DNA of 64,000 bases, taken from contig CM072805.1 in assembly GCA_037013495.1 (NCBI GenBank), positions 17,022,601-17,086,600 on the forward strand, in the 5' to 3' direction. The notes beneath the pieces are model-generated. The model was not told where the DNA came from, made no database searches, and saw only the letters and a program-made list of their open reading frames with translations. Origin of the DNA: Hippophae tibetana (Eukaryota; Streptophyta; Magnoliopsida; Rosales; Elaeagnaceae). The translations under genes and the position numbers were made by a program. Numbering within the stretch: the first letter of the stretch is position 1; every line of letters begins with the position of its first letter. Positions 11,297 to 24,096 of this stretch are shown piece after piece.

Positions 11297-12829
11297 AAAG
11301 TATATGTGAGTGTTGCTATATTTGTGAACAAAATGTTTAAATTTAAATAAGTTTCTAGGCATGTTTTTCATAACCGCTATTGAAAGCAGAATAAACTTTC
11401 GAGCTTCAAGTCAACATATTTCAAGTATATACTCTTCCTTATGCACGTTAGAATATATGTTATACACTCAGGAATATTTGGTATATATTTTAGTCGATCA
11501 ATCAAGTATTGGGACGATTGATAGAATGGGGATCTCGATCTTGTACGATTTATGTTCCCTCGGGTTGATTGTTAAATTGGGATAGAACTATCGAGTTGGG
11601 TTTGTTTGATTGATCGATGACTAGATTGATCGAGAATTGGTTGTATTCGATCTATCTTATATCAGGTTTATTTTAATCGTTGTTAGATTGATCAAAAATA
11701 AAAAAAAAAGGTTCAATCGATCAAACATACAAGGTCGATTGATCGAGCTTGGACTGGATTGATCGAGCAACTAGGGCTTCAACTTAAAATATTTATTTAA
11801 ATTTGAGTCAATTTATGAAAATATCTTTTAGTCTTTTCTTTAATATACTTCAATATTTTAAAAATATGTCCTAAAATATTGGATAAAATATAGCCTAAAT
11901 TATAGGATAAAATATAGGCTAAAATGTTGGACAAAATATAAGCTAAAATATTGAATAAGATATAAACTAAAATATTAGATAAAATATAACTTACAATATA
12001 GCCTAAGAGAGCCTAAAATTTCAATAAAACTACTTAAAAAATAACTATTATTCATATAAATAAAATTATTGCTCATTGTTTCAAACAATCACATTCATTA
12101 TAATTTTTTAATTATTTTTGAACTCTTTCTCTCAAAACGTTTTGCAAAAGTAAGATCATAATTGTTTAGATTTTTTTAATTAATCTATCAAACAATAATG
12201 GTTGTATTTGATTGATTAATAAGTCTTTTTAATTTATGATATTTTGATTATATTTTCATGTAGCTTCTTCTTTATTATGTTCTAGAATGCTTGGATCAAA
12301 TAATTGTGTATGTAATATCATAATTATTTGATTTGATTATTTAACTTTAAAGAAGTTATCTTTATTGAACTTGTGTTTAATATACTTGTTCTAGGGTTGT
12401 TAGATGATTTAAAATTAATTGATATATTCTTGAATATTCTAGTTAGGGTTATTCATTATTGAATTTTCTCTAGGACACACTTTGTATTTGTGTTATTGTG
12501 CTAACATTTCAGGAGACTGTAAAGGAAAGTAGTGGCTTGTAAGTAAATTACATGGAGGCATTATCTTGGAAAGTAATTTAAGCACTGTAATTGAACCTTA
12601 TTTTCATAGTGGATGTTTAAGTTGTCAAGTGGATTGATATTTTTTTCTATTAAGTTATTGTTGTGGCTTAGGTTGTTATTATCGAGAAATCTTGTGTGTC
12701 AATCTTTATTTTTGCATTATTTTATTTACATATGACTGCATGTCTAGTAATTTGTAACATTTTAATTTGACATAATTTGATTAATTATCTATTCACCTCT
12801 GTAGTTAATTAGATCATAAATAAAAAATT
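11297..12829 (+). repeat. left LTR of the Sirevirus-like remnant
   Basis: The first 730 bases match 16231-16845 in the same orientation, including the shared CTTCAAGTCAACATATTTCA and CAAGTATTGGG segments. The LTR is taken to run to just before the primer-binding-like site at 12835. It is rich in GATCGATC-type runs (11500-11760) and in repeated AAAATATTGGATAAAATAT-like units (11870-12000). The right copy shows only the first part. Confidence 0.5.
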
Positions 12830-13436
12830 TCAATTGGTATCAAAATGGGTCACTAGATATACTTATAATGTTTGTCTAAGACCTTGTTATAGATCAGTAT
12901 CTAAGAGAACTCAAATTTATGAGTTCAAAAGGTAATAAATCTAAAACCAATGGACCTAAATATTTTGAATACAATGAGATTGGTCACTTTACAATTGAGT
13001 ATGCTAATAAAAAGAAAAGATCTAAAAGAGTTATTAATGCTATACTTAGTGATTCATAAAGTGACAACAATAATCTAAATGACTTAGATAACAATGGCAC
13101 CAACTATTTGACATTTTCTACAACTAATGATGGACATTCTAGTAAGTATGACATTCATTTAGATTATGAGAAAAATGGTTTTGAATTCCTGCTAAATGAA
13201 TTTGATGCTAATAGTCTTGATGAACTATTTATAGATTTAGTAGGTTCTAAAATGGAAAATGATAGGTTACTTGTAGAAGTAATCAAATTAAATGATAAGC
13301 TTAAATCTTATGAATTAAATATCATAATCATAGAAAAAGAAAAAAAATGAATTGTTTGAATTTACTAGTGGTTTGAATTCAAGTTTTGCATATCAAGTTT
13401 TGTAGATCTTCAATAGGAAAACAAGAATTTAGTATA

Positions 13437-14560
13437 GAAACTTGGTAATCGGTGCAAAACTACAAGTGCATAATATTATAGTTTTATAATAAAGTGATAA
13501 GAAGAGTATCGTTCTCAGGGATTGGTAATTTATTTTTGACAAATAGCAAAATTATACTAATCTCAATTTTATCTAGAAAAGTCACTAAGGTTGTAATTGG
13601 AATTTAAAATAAAATCAATTTAAAGAAAATGTGAAAAAAATAAAGATGTTGTTTGAGAATCAAATCAATGGGAAGAAAACGTCCTGGAAATCGATTTCAT
13701 CTAATCCATAACTATGATTTATTCATCTAGCTAATTGAATTTAATTCTCTTTGTTTGTTAGCAATCTCTAAAAAAATCTAAAAGTCTATTTAGATAGTTA
13801 ATTGGAAATATTCTTACTCATTAATTTACACAAGAGTATACAATTTAATAAAGCAAGAAAGTATTAAGACCAATGATTTTAAAACTACACAAATCCATAT
13901 AACTCTTTCGAACTCTATATTTACCTATGCCAAAATATTCCAAAGCTATCATATAATTCTCTCTTTCGATAGTAAATCACAAGACTAAAATCATGTAATT
14001 AATGGTCAGTTAATTAGAAACATTAAACTTAGAATAAATAAGACAAACATGAAAAGAATTAATTCAAATTAACATAGAAAATCAAACATATTTGGAATTA
14101 AATTACATATTTTTTCTAGAATAAAGAAATTTTAGTTCATGCTAAAAATTAAATTTTACAAAAACGAATTCACCGTAATTTTTCCAAGAGAAATTGTAAG
14201 GAAAATCAATGCTGAAAAAAATCTATCTCGTGTTTCTTTGTTTCAACCTCTATTCTCTAGCGTTTTCCTATGCTTTTTATGTTTCTTTTTTTTCTTTTCT
14301 TTTTTACTTTTGCTCCGATTTTGCTTTTTCTCCATATATATATATATATCTTAATTTAAATTTGATTTAAATACATCTTAATATAAATTTGATTTAAATA
14401 AATCTTCGTTTAAATTTGAGAGTTCTTAGACAATATGCTTCTAAAATTTTAAATCTTTATTTTTTTTAAATCTGCAATAAAATTTAAATAATAATTAAGT
14501 CTAAAATCAATAAAAAATAAATAAAATTAAACTAAAGTTAAAGTTGAGAAATGATCAATT
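13437..14560 (-). mobile_element. LTR-like insertion (Tat-type Ty3/gypsy solo LTR) inside the Sirevirus gag
   Basis: On the + strand the insert begins with an ACTACAAGTGCAT motif, then GTGATAAGAAGAGTATCG and TCTCAGGGATTGG. This is the U5-end signature (here on the minus strand) shared with the other Tat-type LTRs of this window, where the family reads CAAGTGCACG .. AAGTAATA .. AAGTATCG .. CCCACGGAGA. It splits the gag remnant. Its ends are placed only to within about 10 bases and I could not confirm a target duplication. Confidence 0.5.
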
Positions 14561-15529
14561 ATGACAAATTACTTAGGTCATCACTTGAAGAATCAAATGA
14601 AGTCGTAAAGAGGTTGACCATTGCAACTGAAAAGTTAAATAGAGTTCTTGACTATAAAAAAGATGTTGGAGATAAGAGAAGGCTAGGTTATGTAGATGAG
14701 CATTCTACACCATCATCTCAAAAATAACTCAGTTGTAACACCACATAACCCTTCTTTTTTATGTAATACATATGGCTTTGGTTATAAGAATGAGAGCTCC
14801 ATACCTTTAACATCAAAAATCATATTTGTAAGGCCTTCTACCTCTACTCTTACAGTTACCTATTATGCAAAAAGAACCATGGCACCTATGGTAGAAAATA
14901 CTATTAAATTTGTGGTTATATGTCATTATTGTGGTAGAAAAGTTCATATTAGACCCAAGTGAATATTTTCGATAAATATTGCTCATAAATTTAATAATTC
15001 TTTCCATGCTTCTAGTTATAGGACTCATAATTATCATCCATCTATAATATTATGTCCAATAATTACACTAGAAAGCATAAAGTTGTTTCAAAGAGGCAAA
15101 TGAAATTCAACACATTTTATTCTAGGACTAAAATTATCATCATCATACCATGCATGTTGTATCTTCATTAAGGATGAATGTGAAATCCAAAGGTAAGTTT
15201 GAAAAAGGCCTATGACATCTAAGGTAGTTGTGTTTTAAGTCAAAGATATAAAGAAACCAAAATTCAGGAAAATTTGAGTTAAAAATTCTTGTTTATTTCT
15301 AGTCACTTGATCGTCATTTTGGTTTACTTAGATACTTTTATTTGAGTGATTAATAAACCCTCATTGAGCATTTTTAGTAGGTTTGTTCCTTTTTATTTGT
15401 TTAATGATTAAGAAGAAAAAGGGGAGCATATACTTGTTTTAACAATGAACTAGACTTTATATACTACTTTCTTTTACAAACTTGACTTATTTTTAATTGA
15501 CTCTTTATTGTGTAATTGAGTATTTCAAC

Positions 15530-15649
15530 TTAAAATATTTTTATTCTCCCTTTCTTATATATATAAGTCAAAAATCGGTTATACAAAAAGTAAATAAATA
15601 AATAACCAATCCTTATATATATAAGAAAGGGAGAATAAAAATATTTTAA
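15530..15649. repeat. perfect 38-bp inverted repeat with 44-nt loop
   Basis: Bases 15530-15567 and 15612-15649 are exact reverse complements (38 of 38). The arms contain ATTCTCCCTTTC and the self-palindromic CTTATATATATAAG. The loop holds AAATAAATAAATAACC. The surrounding Sirevirus remnant is heavily diverged, so a perfect arm match implies a recent inverted duplication or strong constraint. A transcript would fold into a long hairpin. Confidence 0.9.
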
Positions 15650-16849
15650 TTTTTCTTCATAAATATTTTTGGGGTGAAATTAAGAATTCCATTGCATTTT
15701 TTTCATGATAGTTGATGCGCTTTCCTTTGAAAATTCCATGAATGATCATAAATGAATTAAATAACATACTTTTGAAATTCAAACATGTATCTTATTTAAG
15801 GTGATTGTCGATATGTCATTCTATGGATCAATATGTTTGTGTCTTCAACGAATAGTCAACTTTTGAACAAGATTGCACCTAGGATGAGAACATATTGATT
15901 AAATTTTTCTATTTATTAATTAATATGTCACACAGGGAGAGTAATTTTAAAATTTAGATGTTATATGTTATTAGTCACCGCTTATGTTTGTTTCTTTTCT
16001 TTATTATTATTATCATATACATTGAATTAATAAATAATGAGTCTTTCGAGACAAGGTGTATACATATTTTTCTATTTGATCTTTGGTGTACATGTGAGCT
16101 CAAAGATTCAAGCCAAGATAGCTTCACCATATCATAGAATAATACTACTATGTAAAATTTAATTTTTTTATAAGCATCATGTAGAGAGAAATAGGTTTTA
16201 TCACATGAGTATGCCAAAGGAGAAGATTATAAGGTATATATGAATGTTGACGATATACGTGAATAAAATGTTTGAATGTAAACAAGTTTATAAGTGCATT
16301 TTTCATTACTGCTATTCAAAACCGAAGAAACTTTCGAACTTCAAGTCAACATATTTCAAGTATATACTCATCCTCATGCATATTAGAATACATGTTATAC
16401 ACTTAAGAATATTTGATAAATACTTTAGTTGTTCAATCAAGTATTGGGTCGATCAATCGAAGATCGATCATGTACAATCTATATCCTCTTGAGTTGATTT
16501 TCAAGTTTGGATAGATTGACCAAGTTGGATTTGATAGATCAAGGACTAGATCGATCTATATAGTTTCAGGTTTATTTTAATCATTAGTAGATCGATCAAA
16601 AGAGTTTTGATCGATTAATTATACAAGATTGATCGATCGAGCCTGGATTGGATCGATTGAGTTGCTAAGACTTCAACTTAAAATATTTATTTAAACTCGA
16701 GTCAATTTATGAAATTATCATGTAGTCTTTTCTTTAATATGCTTCAATATTTTAAAAATATATCCTAAAATATTAGATAAGATATAGACTAAAATATTGG
16801 AAAAGATATAATGTAAATTATAACATAAGAGAAAGTCTAAAATCTCGAT

Positions 16850-17230
16850 GATGGTTCTAAATTAGCAAATAAAAAAATTATATTATTTTAATAATTTTTA
16901 TTAAAATATTATTATTTTTTTATAAAATAATTAAAATATAAATATTTAACAATAATAAAAATAAAATTTAATATAAAATTATTTTAAAAAATTAAAAATA
17001 ATAAATTTTAAAAAAATTAATTTAAACATATATTTTAATTTTTAATAAAAATTAAAAATTAATAAAATATTAAAATAAAAATAATGAAATTAAGAAACAT
17101 TTAAAATAAACATTTTGTAAAAAAATTTACTTAATTATAATTTTATTATTATTAAACATATATGTTTTAATCGTATTTAGTTATTTAATAAAAAAACATT
17201 TTAATAAAAATTTATTAAAATAATAATTTT
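16850..17230. other. AT-rich non-coding DNA
   Basis: Almost pure A/T with ATTTTAATAAAAATT-type runs. No gene, RNA or clear repeat boundary is seen. Confidence 0.6.
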
Positions 17231-20200
17231 TAACCACCACAATTATTTAACTTTAGTGTTAAATCGTTTATAATGCTCAACCACGTCACTTAAATTTTAG
17301 AACCTATTAATAATATATAGAGAAATAGATTATTTTTTTAATTTTCAAAACAAGTAAACACATAATACAATATTAAAAGTATGAATGTTAAAGTGTGTGA
17401 AATTAGATTACATTATATATATATAACATAGCAAGGGTAGACACTTTTTTCAAAACCAATCAACCAATACAATATAAAATCAAACCGAACATATCTATTT
17501 CTTTAGAAGTTAGTTGGTTTAAATAAGTCTAAAAAAATATTTAAATTGAAGTTTTTAGTATAATTGGAGATCCAAAAATTATGAAAAACGAACTAACTAA
17601 ATTGATAATATAATATTAATATATATATATATTTATTTTTAAAATATATTTTTAATTATTACTTTATATATTATAATTATAATTTTAAATTTGTTTAAAA
17701 TTATAAAATATAAACCTATTAAATAAAGATTCTCACTTAGACACTCATAGTCACTCTCATCATTCATGTTTCACGTCTCATTTAAGTCACTCTCAAATTA
17801 GTATAAAATTTGGTTCAAAATTTTTAAATTAATAATTTTTTATAACATTACTATATAGAGTATATGTTCCTGATTGATAATATGATATTTCATTTAGATC
17901 TACAATTCCATCTAATATCTGGTATGCTATTAAATGTACTTTAATTTTTATATAATTATTATGTAGGAAGTTTTTAATGATTAATTATAAAACCAATCAT
18001 AATTTTATAATTACACAATACCTACTAAAACCATTTTATTTCTTCTTAGTCACAAGAAATTAAATAAATATAATATGTAATGGTAATAACTTTTAAGTTA
18101 AATTATATAATATGTTTTTTTTTCTGTTTCCATCATATGAGACTTTTATATCACATTATAATTATAGATTTAAAACTGTAATGTCAATCTCTCTAAAACT
18201 GAAGTTTTGTGTTTTTTAGAACCATCAAGATGAGTTTAGCTTATAAAAAAACTCAAAAACCAACACAATCAACCTATGCCCACTCTTATACAGGAATGTT
18301 GGTAGTTTTTGAAAACAAACACTCTTAAAAATTTAAGCTAGTTGTACAATAATCACGTCAAAGTATCGTTTGATAAAAAAATAATTGTACAGTTGTATAA
18401 TTTTATATATATATGAGTATAGTTGAACAAATAATATGATTAATTCAACTAAATAAAAAATTTGATCCATTTAAGAGATTGATCATATCAATTTCAAAGT
18501 TCTAATAGGATTGAATTCAGATTGAAAATATATCTTTTGTTCAAATTATGTTCGAATTTGAATTTATATTTTTAAAATCATCTATACATGTACCAACTTA
18601 CTATTAAGATTATAAATAAATAATTTTTTTATTTTTTAATGTATTATAATTAAATATTATATATACCACAATTATCTTAAATTATTATTTTAATTTAATC
18701 ATTAAAATATTAATTTATATCTCTATAATAGTTTAGTAAGTCTTCAAATATACTTTTTATTCTTGTGACTATCTTAATCAAAACTAAAAATAATAAATTT
18801 TGCTAATTTAAAATTAAAATATTATATATATTTTGTTTTGTAGATGATAATAATTCATAAAGGAGTTTCAAGTTTAATCCAATCTTATTTGATCCTAAAA
18901 ATATGTGAACTATTCAAATTCGAACTGATTCATATTAATTAGTTCATCTGATCATATTCAAATTAAAAAATTTCAAATTTGATTCTGATCGAATCATATT
19001 TGATTTGATAAAAAAACATGTGATTGCAATATGTTAATGAAAACTATATATTGGAGTGTTATAAGTTAATAATACTTTTATATATTTTTATCTCTTTATA
19101 AGTGTTGGTTTTAGTTATGATAATATTTTAAAAATTATTAAGAAATTAATAATACTTTAATATATCTATCAAGGATGCCAAAATATGGGTATACAAGTAA
19201 AAAAAATGAGTTATCATTAAAAAGTTGGTGGTGGTAAATTTATGAAAAGGAAAATTATTAACACTAGAACATATGTAATTTGGTAATTAAATGTTAGAAC
19301 ACTTGAAATTTGTTTCTTTGTCATGATTTGAACCCTTAAATGAACTTGTATATACATTTTTAAGTGTTAATTGTACGTTTTGAGAAGCTCCAAACAGTTC
19401 ATCAGAAGTAAAGATCAGAAGTAAAGATCTTAATTTCATAATCTTGTTTCAATAATCATATGAGAATAATACAATTTTAGTTTTCATCTTATTTTAAAAT
19501 TTTGATAGTTTACTTATATATATATATATATATATTTGAATTAAGATAATAAATTTTAAAAATATTTTTATTGAAATATTATTTATATTTTATTTTTTCT
19601 TAATAATATATTGTTGATTGTCACTTGTACCCTTGCATTTTCGAAGAAATTAAACTAAATTAAACTTATTTTAATGTAAAGTATCACAGGACACCAATTA
19701 CTTGAGAGGTACGTACGGTTTAACTCACGATAATCTTCAAACTTTCCATTTTTAAGGAAAAGTATTCAATACGGAAAAGAAATATGTTAGAAAGTTATTT
19801 TTTTTTTCATATATTTGTATAATTATTTTTTATTATTTTTAATTTTATCTCATTTATCAATAAAAAAATTCTTATTTTGTAATTTTATTTTATTTATAAT
19901 TTTATAATTTTTATTATTATTTTTATTTCATTAATTAAACAAATATAATAATAATATTATTATTTTTCTTAAATTTTATTCCTATTCTTATTACTTTTCT
20001 TTTCTATAAATCCAACATGGACTTTCTCATTTAACATAAAAAAAACATATCATTTTTTAATGGATTTAAAAATAAATTTAGGAGAATAAATAAATTATAC
20101 AATAATTAAAGTTTTTTTTAATATCTAATATAACTATATAAGTTGCAATTGACTCTAATAGAAAAACAGAGTTTGAGGTATCAAAATAACAAGTGATGAT

Positions 20201-20706
20201 CATGTGTACAGTGGATGGTAAATCAAGATGACGTATTGATGAAACCTAATATATAACCCATTATAATCCATCTTATCTTGTTTTAATTATTTTTTATGAA
20301 AAATGTTACTAATGGTAATATTTTATTTGTTTTAAATAGACATAAAAATAAACGAATAATAAAAAATATGATAGATTATTTATAATGTAAAATTTTAATA
20401 AAAAATGATAGAATATTATATTTAAAATTAATGATTATAAACTAAATAAGATATAATGAGATAAAATAATATTTAAATAAAATGTGATAATATTATACCA
20501 TGAGTTATTAAAAATATTAAATAAAATATGAGATAAAGAAGATATCTTATTTTATATATATTCATGGTACTATTTATTTTGTTATGATTATAATAATATT
20601 TTATTAATGACATATTTATATAATAATAATTGTATTTAAATATAATTAAAATAATTATATAATAAAAACTTATATATTTTTCTTTCACTTGTTAACTTGA
20701 ATACAG

Positions 20707-20961
20707 ATATCCGGATCCTTCTGGTACTTCTTTGCAGTACAACAAGGCATGTAAACAAGCTACCGGCTACGTTCCTTGTAGTTTTGATTGCAACATTACG
20801 AAGAATTTGACATTTATTAGCAACTTTTGCTCTGTAAATCAACCACACACAAGTACTACTATTGCCTTTGATTTCGGAATCTACGCAGAAGCAATTAAAA
20901 CTGATTTACATATTTCAAAAAAGATTATTCATTCTTTTTGGTGGGGATTGCGAAATCTGAG
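20707..20961 (+). pseudogene. CNGC copy 2 pore exon
   Basis: The exon opens ISGSFWYFFAVQ after an ACAG acceptor. A 20-base loss then changes frame, and the second frame reads through CNITKNLTFISNFCSV, FDFGIYAEAIKTD and SFWWGLRNLR. Compared with copy 1, the loop is shorter and a short segment before the pore (GLLLDTSD in copy 1) is reduced. Keeping Arg in the FWWGLRN motif shows that the nonsense codon of copy 1 arose after the duplication or on that copy only. Confidence 0.75.
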
Positions 20962-21089
20962 GTAACACATTTTTAAGAGTTTGTCTTTGTTTATTTAAGC
21001 CATAAAAAATAAATAATTACATCTAGTTTTATTGTACATTCATAAAAAATAAATAATTCAAAATATTATTTTGTTTTTAATTTTATGAA

Positions 21090-21189
21090 TCTCCGATCAA
21101 GTGGCTCTGCGTGGGAGACCTTTTTCGCAACCTTAATTTCCACCTCTGGGCTCATACTTTTTTTTTTGTATTTTATTGGACAAGTCCAG
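21090..21189 (+). pseudogene. CNGC copy 2 S6 exon
   Basis: It matches copy 1 7670-7771: WETFFATLISTSGLIL, then a longer T run, then GQVQ before the CAG|GTTTG donor. The first part of the exon is eroded. A 43-bp (AT)n tract follows the donor. Confidence 0.65.
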
Positions 21190-21197
21190 GTTTGTTC

Positions 21198-21199
<2 letters not shown>

Positions 21200-21242
<43 letters not shown>
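21200..21242. repeat. (AT)n microsatellite
   Basis: About 21 AT units, in the intron right after the S6 exon of CNGC copy 2. Copy 1 has only a short AT run at the same site (about 7788-7803), so the tract expanded after duplication. Confidence 0.95.
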
Positions 21243-21244
<2 letters not shown>

Positions 21245-21342
21245 AATGATCAGTGTCAATTTCCTTCAAGATTCTAGCACCATTATAACATAAATGATAA
21301 ACGTAAGTAACAACATTGTTAAAATAATTGATTCCGGATAAT

Positions 21343-21994
21343 ATTAGGACGAAAAAAATGTTATATATTTATTAAAGTAAAATAGGTAGCTAGTATAAGC
21401 AGGGTGAATCAATGGAGAGATCAGGTGTTATATCTATAGAATTATAGATAAATTTATACATAAAATGAAATTATGCTCCTTTAATTTTAATTTTTTTTTA
21501 TTACATAAAAATTAATTATAAATTCAATAATTTAAACATATTTTTATTTACATAATATACATAACCCTATATATAACAACAATAAAAAAAACAAACAATA
21601 ATTGAAAAATATTTTTTTAATGTTTTTATAGTGCACATCCTGACTTCTAACCCTATATCTGACACTCAATATAAATAATAGCTATTAGTTTTTTTATTAA
21701 TTTTAAGTCTCATGTTAATTTTATATGAATTTTTAAAGAGACTTTTAGATTATATATAAAGAAGCTTTTTCTATATATATATTAGCATAATAACATCCAA
21801 AACAAATAATACACTGTGTATTTAAGAAAGTTATCTCTTATTTATTTTCTTTAGTTACCTTTGGAATTAAGAATAATTATTATTTATACTTAATAGATAA
21901 AGTTATCACACATTTCATATATGTTTTTTATATTATTATATTTTCCTTCTGTCTTGTGTAAGAATAGAAATATGCTTTCTTTTGGATAAACTTA
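21343..21994. other. AT-rich non-coding DNA, left flank of the CACTA element
   Basis: No gene is seen. The last 80 bases (GTTTTTTATATTATT .. ATGCTTTCTTTT) loosely resemble a module of the tandem array at 60925-60995, and the right flank of the CACTA element resembles the following bases of the same module. The element may therefore have landed in a dispersed copy of that repeat. Confidence 0.45.
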
Positions 21995-22165
21995 CACTAC
22001 TACAATATGTACTTTTGATTTCTATTCTTTTAAAAACCGAGGCTATAGTGTATACATATAGTCTCAGTTTTTTCAATAATCGTGGCTATAAGTTAAATTA
22101 TAAAAAATATTTAAATATATATAAATAAATTTATATAAACACGATTATTAAATGACTGTGATTAT
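21995..22165 (+). repeat. left terminal inverted repeat and subterminal repeats of the CACTA element
   Basis: The terminal repeat starts at 21995. Subterminal motifs follow: AAAAACCGAGGCTATAG (about 22032-22050), then the inverted partner AGTCTCAGTTTTTTCAATAA (about 22061-22080) and CGTGGCTATAAG. These are the same motifs as the GGCCTCGGTTATTGAAAAACC units at the right end but fewer and more eroded. In En/Spm such repeats bind the TNPA protein. Confidence 0.8.
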
Positions 22166-22379
22166 AATTAAAATAATAGAATTTTTAATATTAAAATACT
22201 GTATGTTATTCATTTAAAAAAATACAAAAATTAATTTATAATTTTTTTTATTTTTCTCTATTATTAATATAATTTAATGTATTTTTATTTCTTATATAAT
22301 ATATATATACATCATATGTTTTTCACCTTTTTTTTCTCCCTTTCCCATATTTTTTCCTCTTTTTTAAATTTTTTTCCTA

Positions 22380-22768
22380 GAATTTTTTAACGCGTTGAGC
22401 GCGTGCAGTAATATATATATATATATAATTTTTAGCTATATATATATATATTACTATATAATTTCTAATATATATATATATATTAAGAAATGTACGCGTA
22501 ACCCCCTCTCTCTCCCAGAAAAACAAAAATTCTTCTCTCCTAGCAAAACACAAATCCCTCTTTCCAATATACCGATCATCGTCGCACCACGTTGCACCGC
22601 GCCGCACCTGAAGTAATTGTAGACTTATAGTAGCTCTTCCATTCCAGCACCTCCTTCTCGCACTCGTTCCTTTCCAGCAGCTTCTTCGTTTCTCTCTATT
22701 TATTTTTTGTTCATATTCGCACTCATCGCCGGCCATTTGTAGTGTCGTCGCTCACAATGCAGCTCCTA
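22380..22768 (+). promoter_or_regulatory. putative promoter and non-coding leader exon of the CACTA genes
   Basis: A GC-richer island in AT-rich DNA. It opens with ACGCGTTGAGCGCGT (CGCGT-type inverted motif, 22390-22404), followed by three (TA)n runs (22410-22486), then a pyrimidine-rich leader (CCCCTCTCTCTCCC onward) that ends at a consensus donor, CTCCTA|GTAAGTG (22769). The next good acceptor is ATTTAG just before the TNP2 start codon at 24098. I infer a leader exon and a 1.3-kb 5'-UTR intron. No protein is recognised in this block. Confidence 0.4.
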
Positions 22769-24096
22769 GTAAGTGTGATACCCTCAATTTTTACAATATC
22801 AATTCATATGTGTTGATTCTTAGTAGATTATTTATGCACATAATACATTTTACTTAGGGTTATTTTTTCCGTGTTATACAAATCTATCTCTTGTTATCTG
22901 ATAATTGCCTCTGAATTTTTTTTTCAATTTAGGAACTGGCTATTGTTGTTGAGTTTAGCTTTTGGAAGAATGTTTATATACATGCCGATGAGCTTATACA
23001 AATTTTCATTTGCAGAAAAGCTAATGGATTTACAAATTTTCATTTATTAAGTTTCTATTTTGGAAGTATGTTTAGATTTTCATTTGATGAGTTTAGATTT
23101 TGGAAGTATAAGATTTGGTTCTTAAGGCATTGAAATACTCTTCATTTACATTGCATTTTTTTTCAACTTCTAAGTCCATGCCAATTGAAATGAAAATCAA
23201 TAAGCATAAAATTTGTTATACAAATTGAGGATTTATTGAGAAAATAATTTGATAATTTCAATTATCAATTAATATGCTTAAAACAATTTGTTTGGCATGA
23301 TTTAGTTTTAATAGACATAATCCTAATTTTCTAATTAACATATAAATCTTGATCATAAATTATTTTTATAATTACCAATGTAATTAGGCGTTAATTAATA
23401 GGCAAATATAATTATTAAAATAATTTAAACATAATGGTGAGTGAAAATTTTGGAATTTAGTATTAAATTGTATGTTAAAATAATTTAACATCACCAGAAA
23501 GTCACAATCTCCTATAGATAGATCTTCATTAGTAACAACAGTCAAACCAAAAAAATCACATGCCCAACTCTTCTGATCATGTATTTGATAATACATGTTA
23601 AAAGAAGCATAAGAAGCATTACTTTGCAGTTTAAATAAATTTTCAATATATATAAATAACAGTTTCATTTGTTAAGTTTATATAAATTTTCAATATATAT
23701 AAATAACGGTTTACAGAAAAACATATTGTTGCTCATCTTTTTGAATCAATCAAAAAATTATTAAATTGTTACTTAAAATAATAAATTTTAATCGAATACT
23801 AATAAAAATAACATTGTTTATATTAGTTAGTATTTTACTTTTACTATTATATAAATTTTAAAAATATAAATTTTATGATTTTTTTAAAATATATACAACG
23901 TAATAAAAATAAGGTTTCATGATTGAAATAAAAATTATGACTAAAGTACCCTATTTAAAAATTAAGGTAGGGTAGCAAATTGAGAGGCATAAACCTTTCA
24001 TTTGATTGCGCGCCTTAATCTATTCATGAGCAAGTGTATACTTGTATTTTTCCTTCTAATTTTTTTTCTAACCATTACATGTGTTGTGTCATTTAG
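22769..24096 (+). other. putative 5'-UTR intron of the CACTA transposase gene
   Basis: It runs from GTAAGTG to TTTAG. AT-rich, no coding sequence. A direct repeat of about 50 bp (TTTCAATATATATAAATAAC) sits at 23640 and 23688. The intron is inferred only from the splice signals. Confidence 0.35.

Larger units (their letters stand above)
11297..16845 (+). mobile_element. Sirevirus-like Ty1/copia retrotransposon remnant, broken
   Basis: Two diverged direct repeats (11297-12025 and 16231-16845) look like parts of its LTRs. A primer-binding-like TGGTATCAAAAT follows the left one at about 12835, close to the tRNA-Met type used by copia elements. Between them lie gag-like remnants: an S/D/N-rich segment after an IGHFTIEC-like knuckle (about 12920-13350), and further on a second zinc-knuckle region (CHYCGRKVHIRP, about 14900-14960) after a YVDEHSTPSS stretch. 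This arrangement is typical of Sirevirus gag. No polymerase part is recognised. The element is old, with heavily diverged repeats and many breaks, and it carries a nested insertion at about 13437-14560. Confidence 0.6.
17235..21340 (+). pseudogene. CNGC copy 2 (transmembrane half), broken
   Basis: This segment is collinear with 5505-7870 of CNGC copy 1, introns included. Shared blocks include the GTGATGATCATGTGTAC stretch (6640/20195) and the sequence around the S4 exon (6137/19330). An extra block of about 0.7 kb lies at roughly 18230-18960. The pore exon is 20707-20961, with an intact ACAG acceptor and the CGA Arg codon, but it lacks 20 bases after TTTGCAGTACA, which shifts the frame. The S4 exon is reduced to a trace with a short internal duplication (AGAAGTAAAGATC twice near 19410-19430). 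The S6 exon ends at 21189. Similarity stops at about 21340; the C-linker and binding domain are absent here. Confidence 0.75.

Noticed and set aside
13108-13350. An acidic, coiled-coil-like frame as a host gene
   Set aside because: Its knuckle-like upstream sequence, its S/D-rich character and the matching zinc-knuckle segment downstream fit Sirevirus gag.
22377-22736. A 119-codon minus-strand frame
   Set aside because: It covers the (TA)n runs and pyrimidine-rich leader of the CACTA element; the translation is low-complexity and matches nothing.
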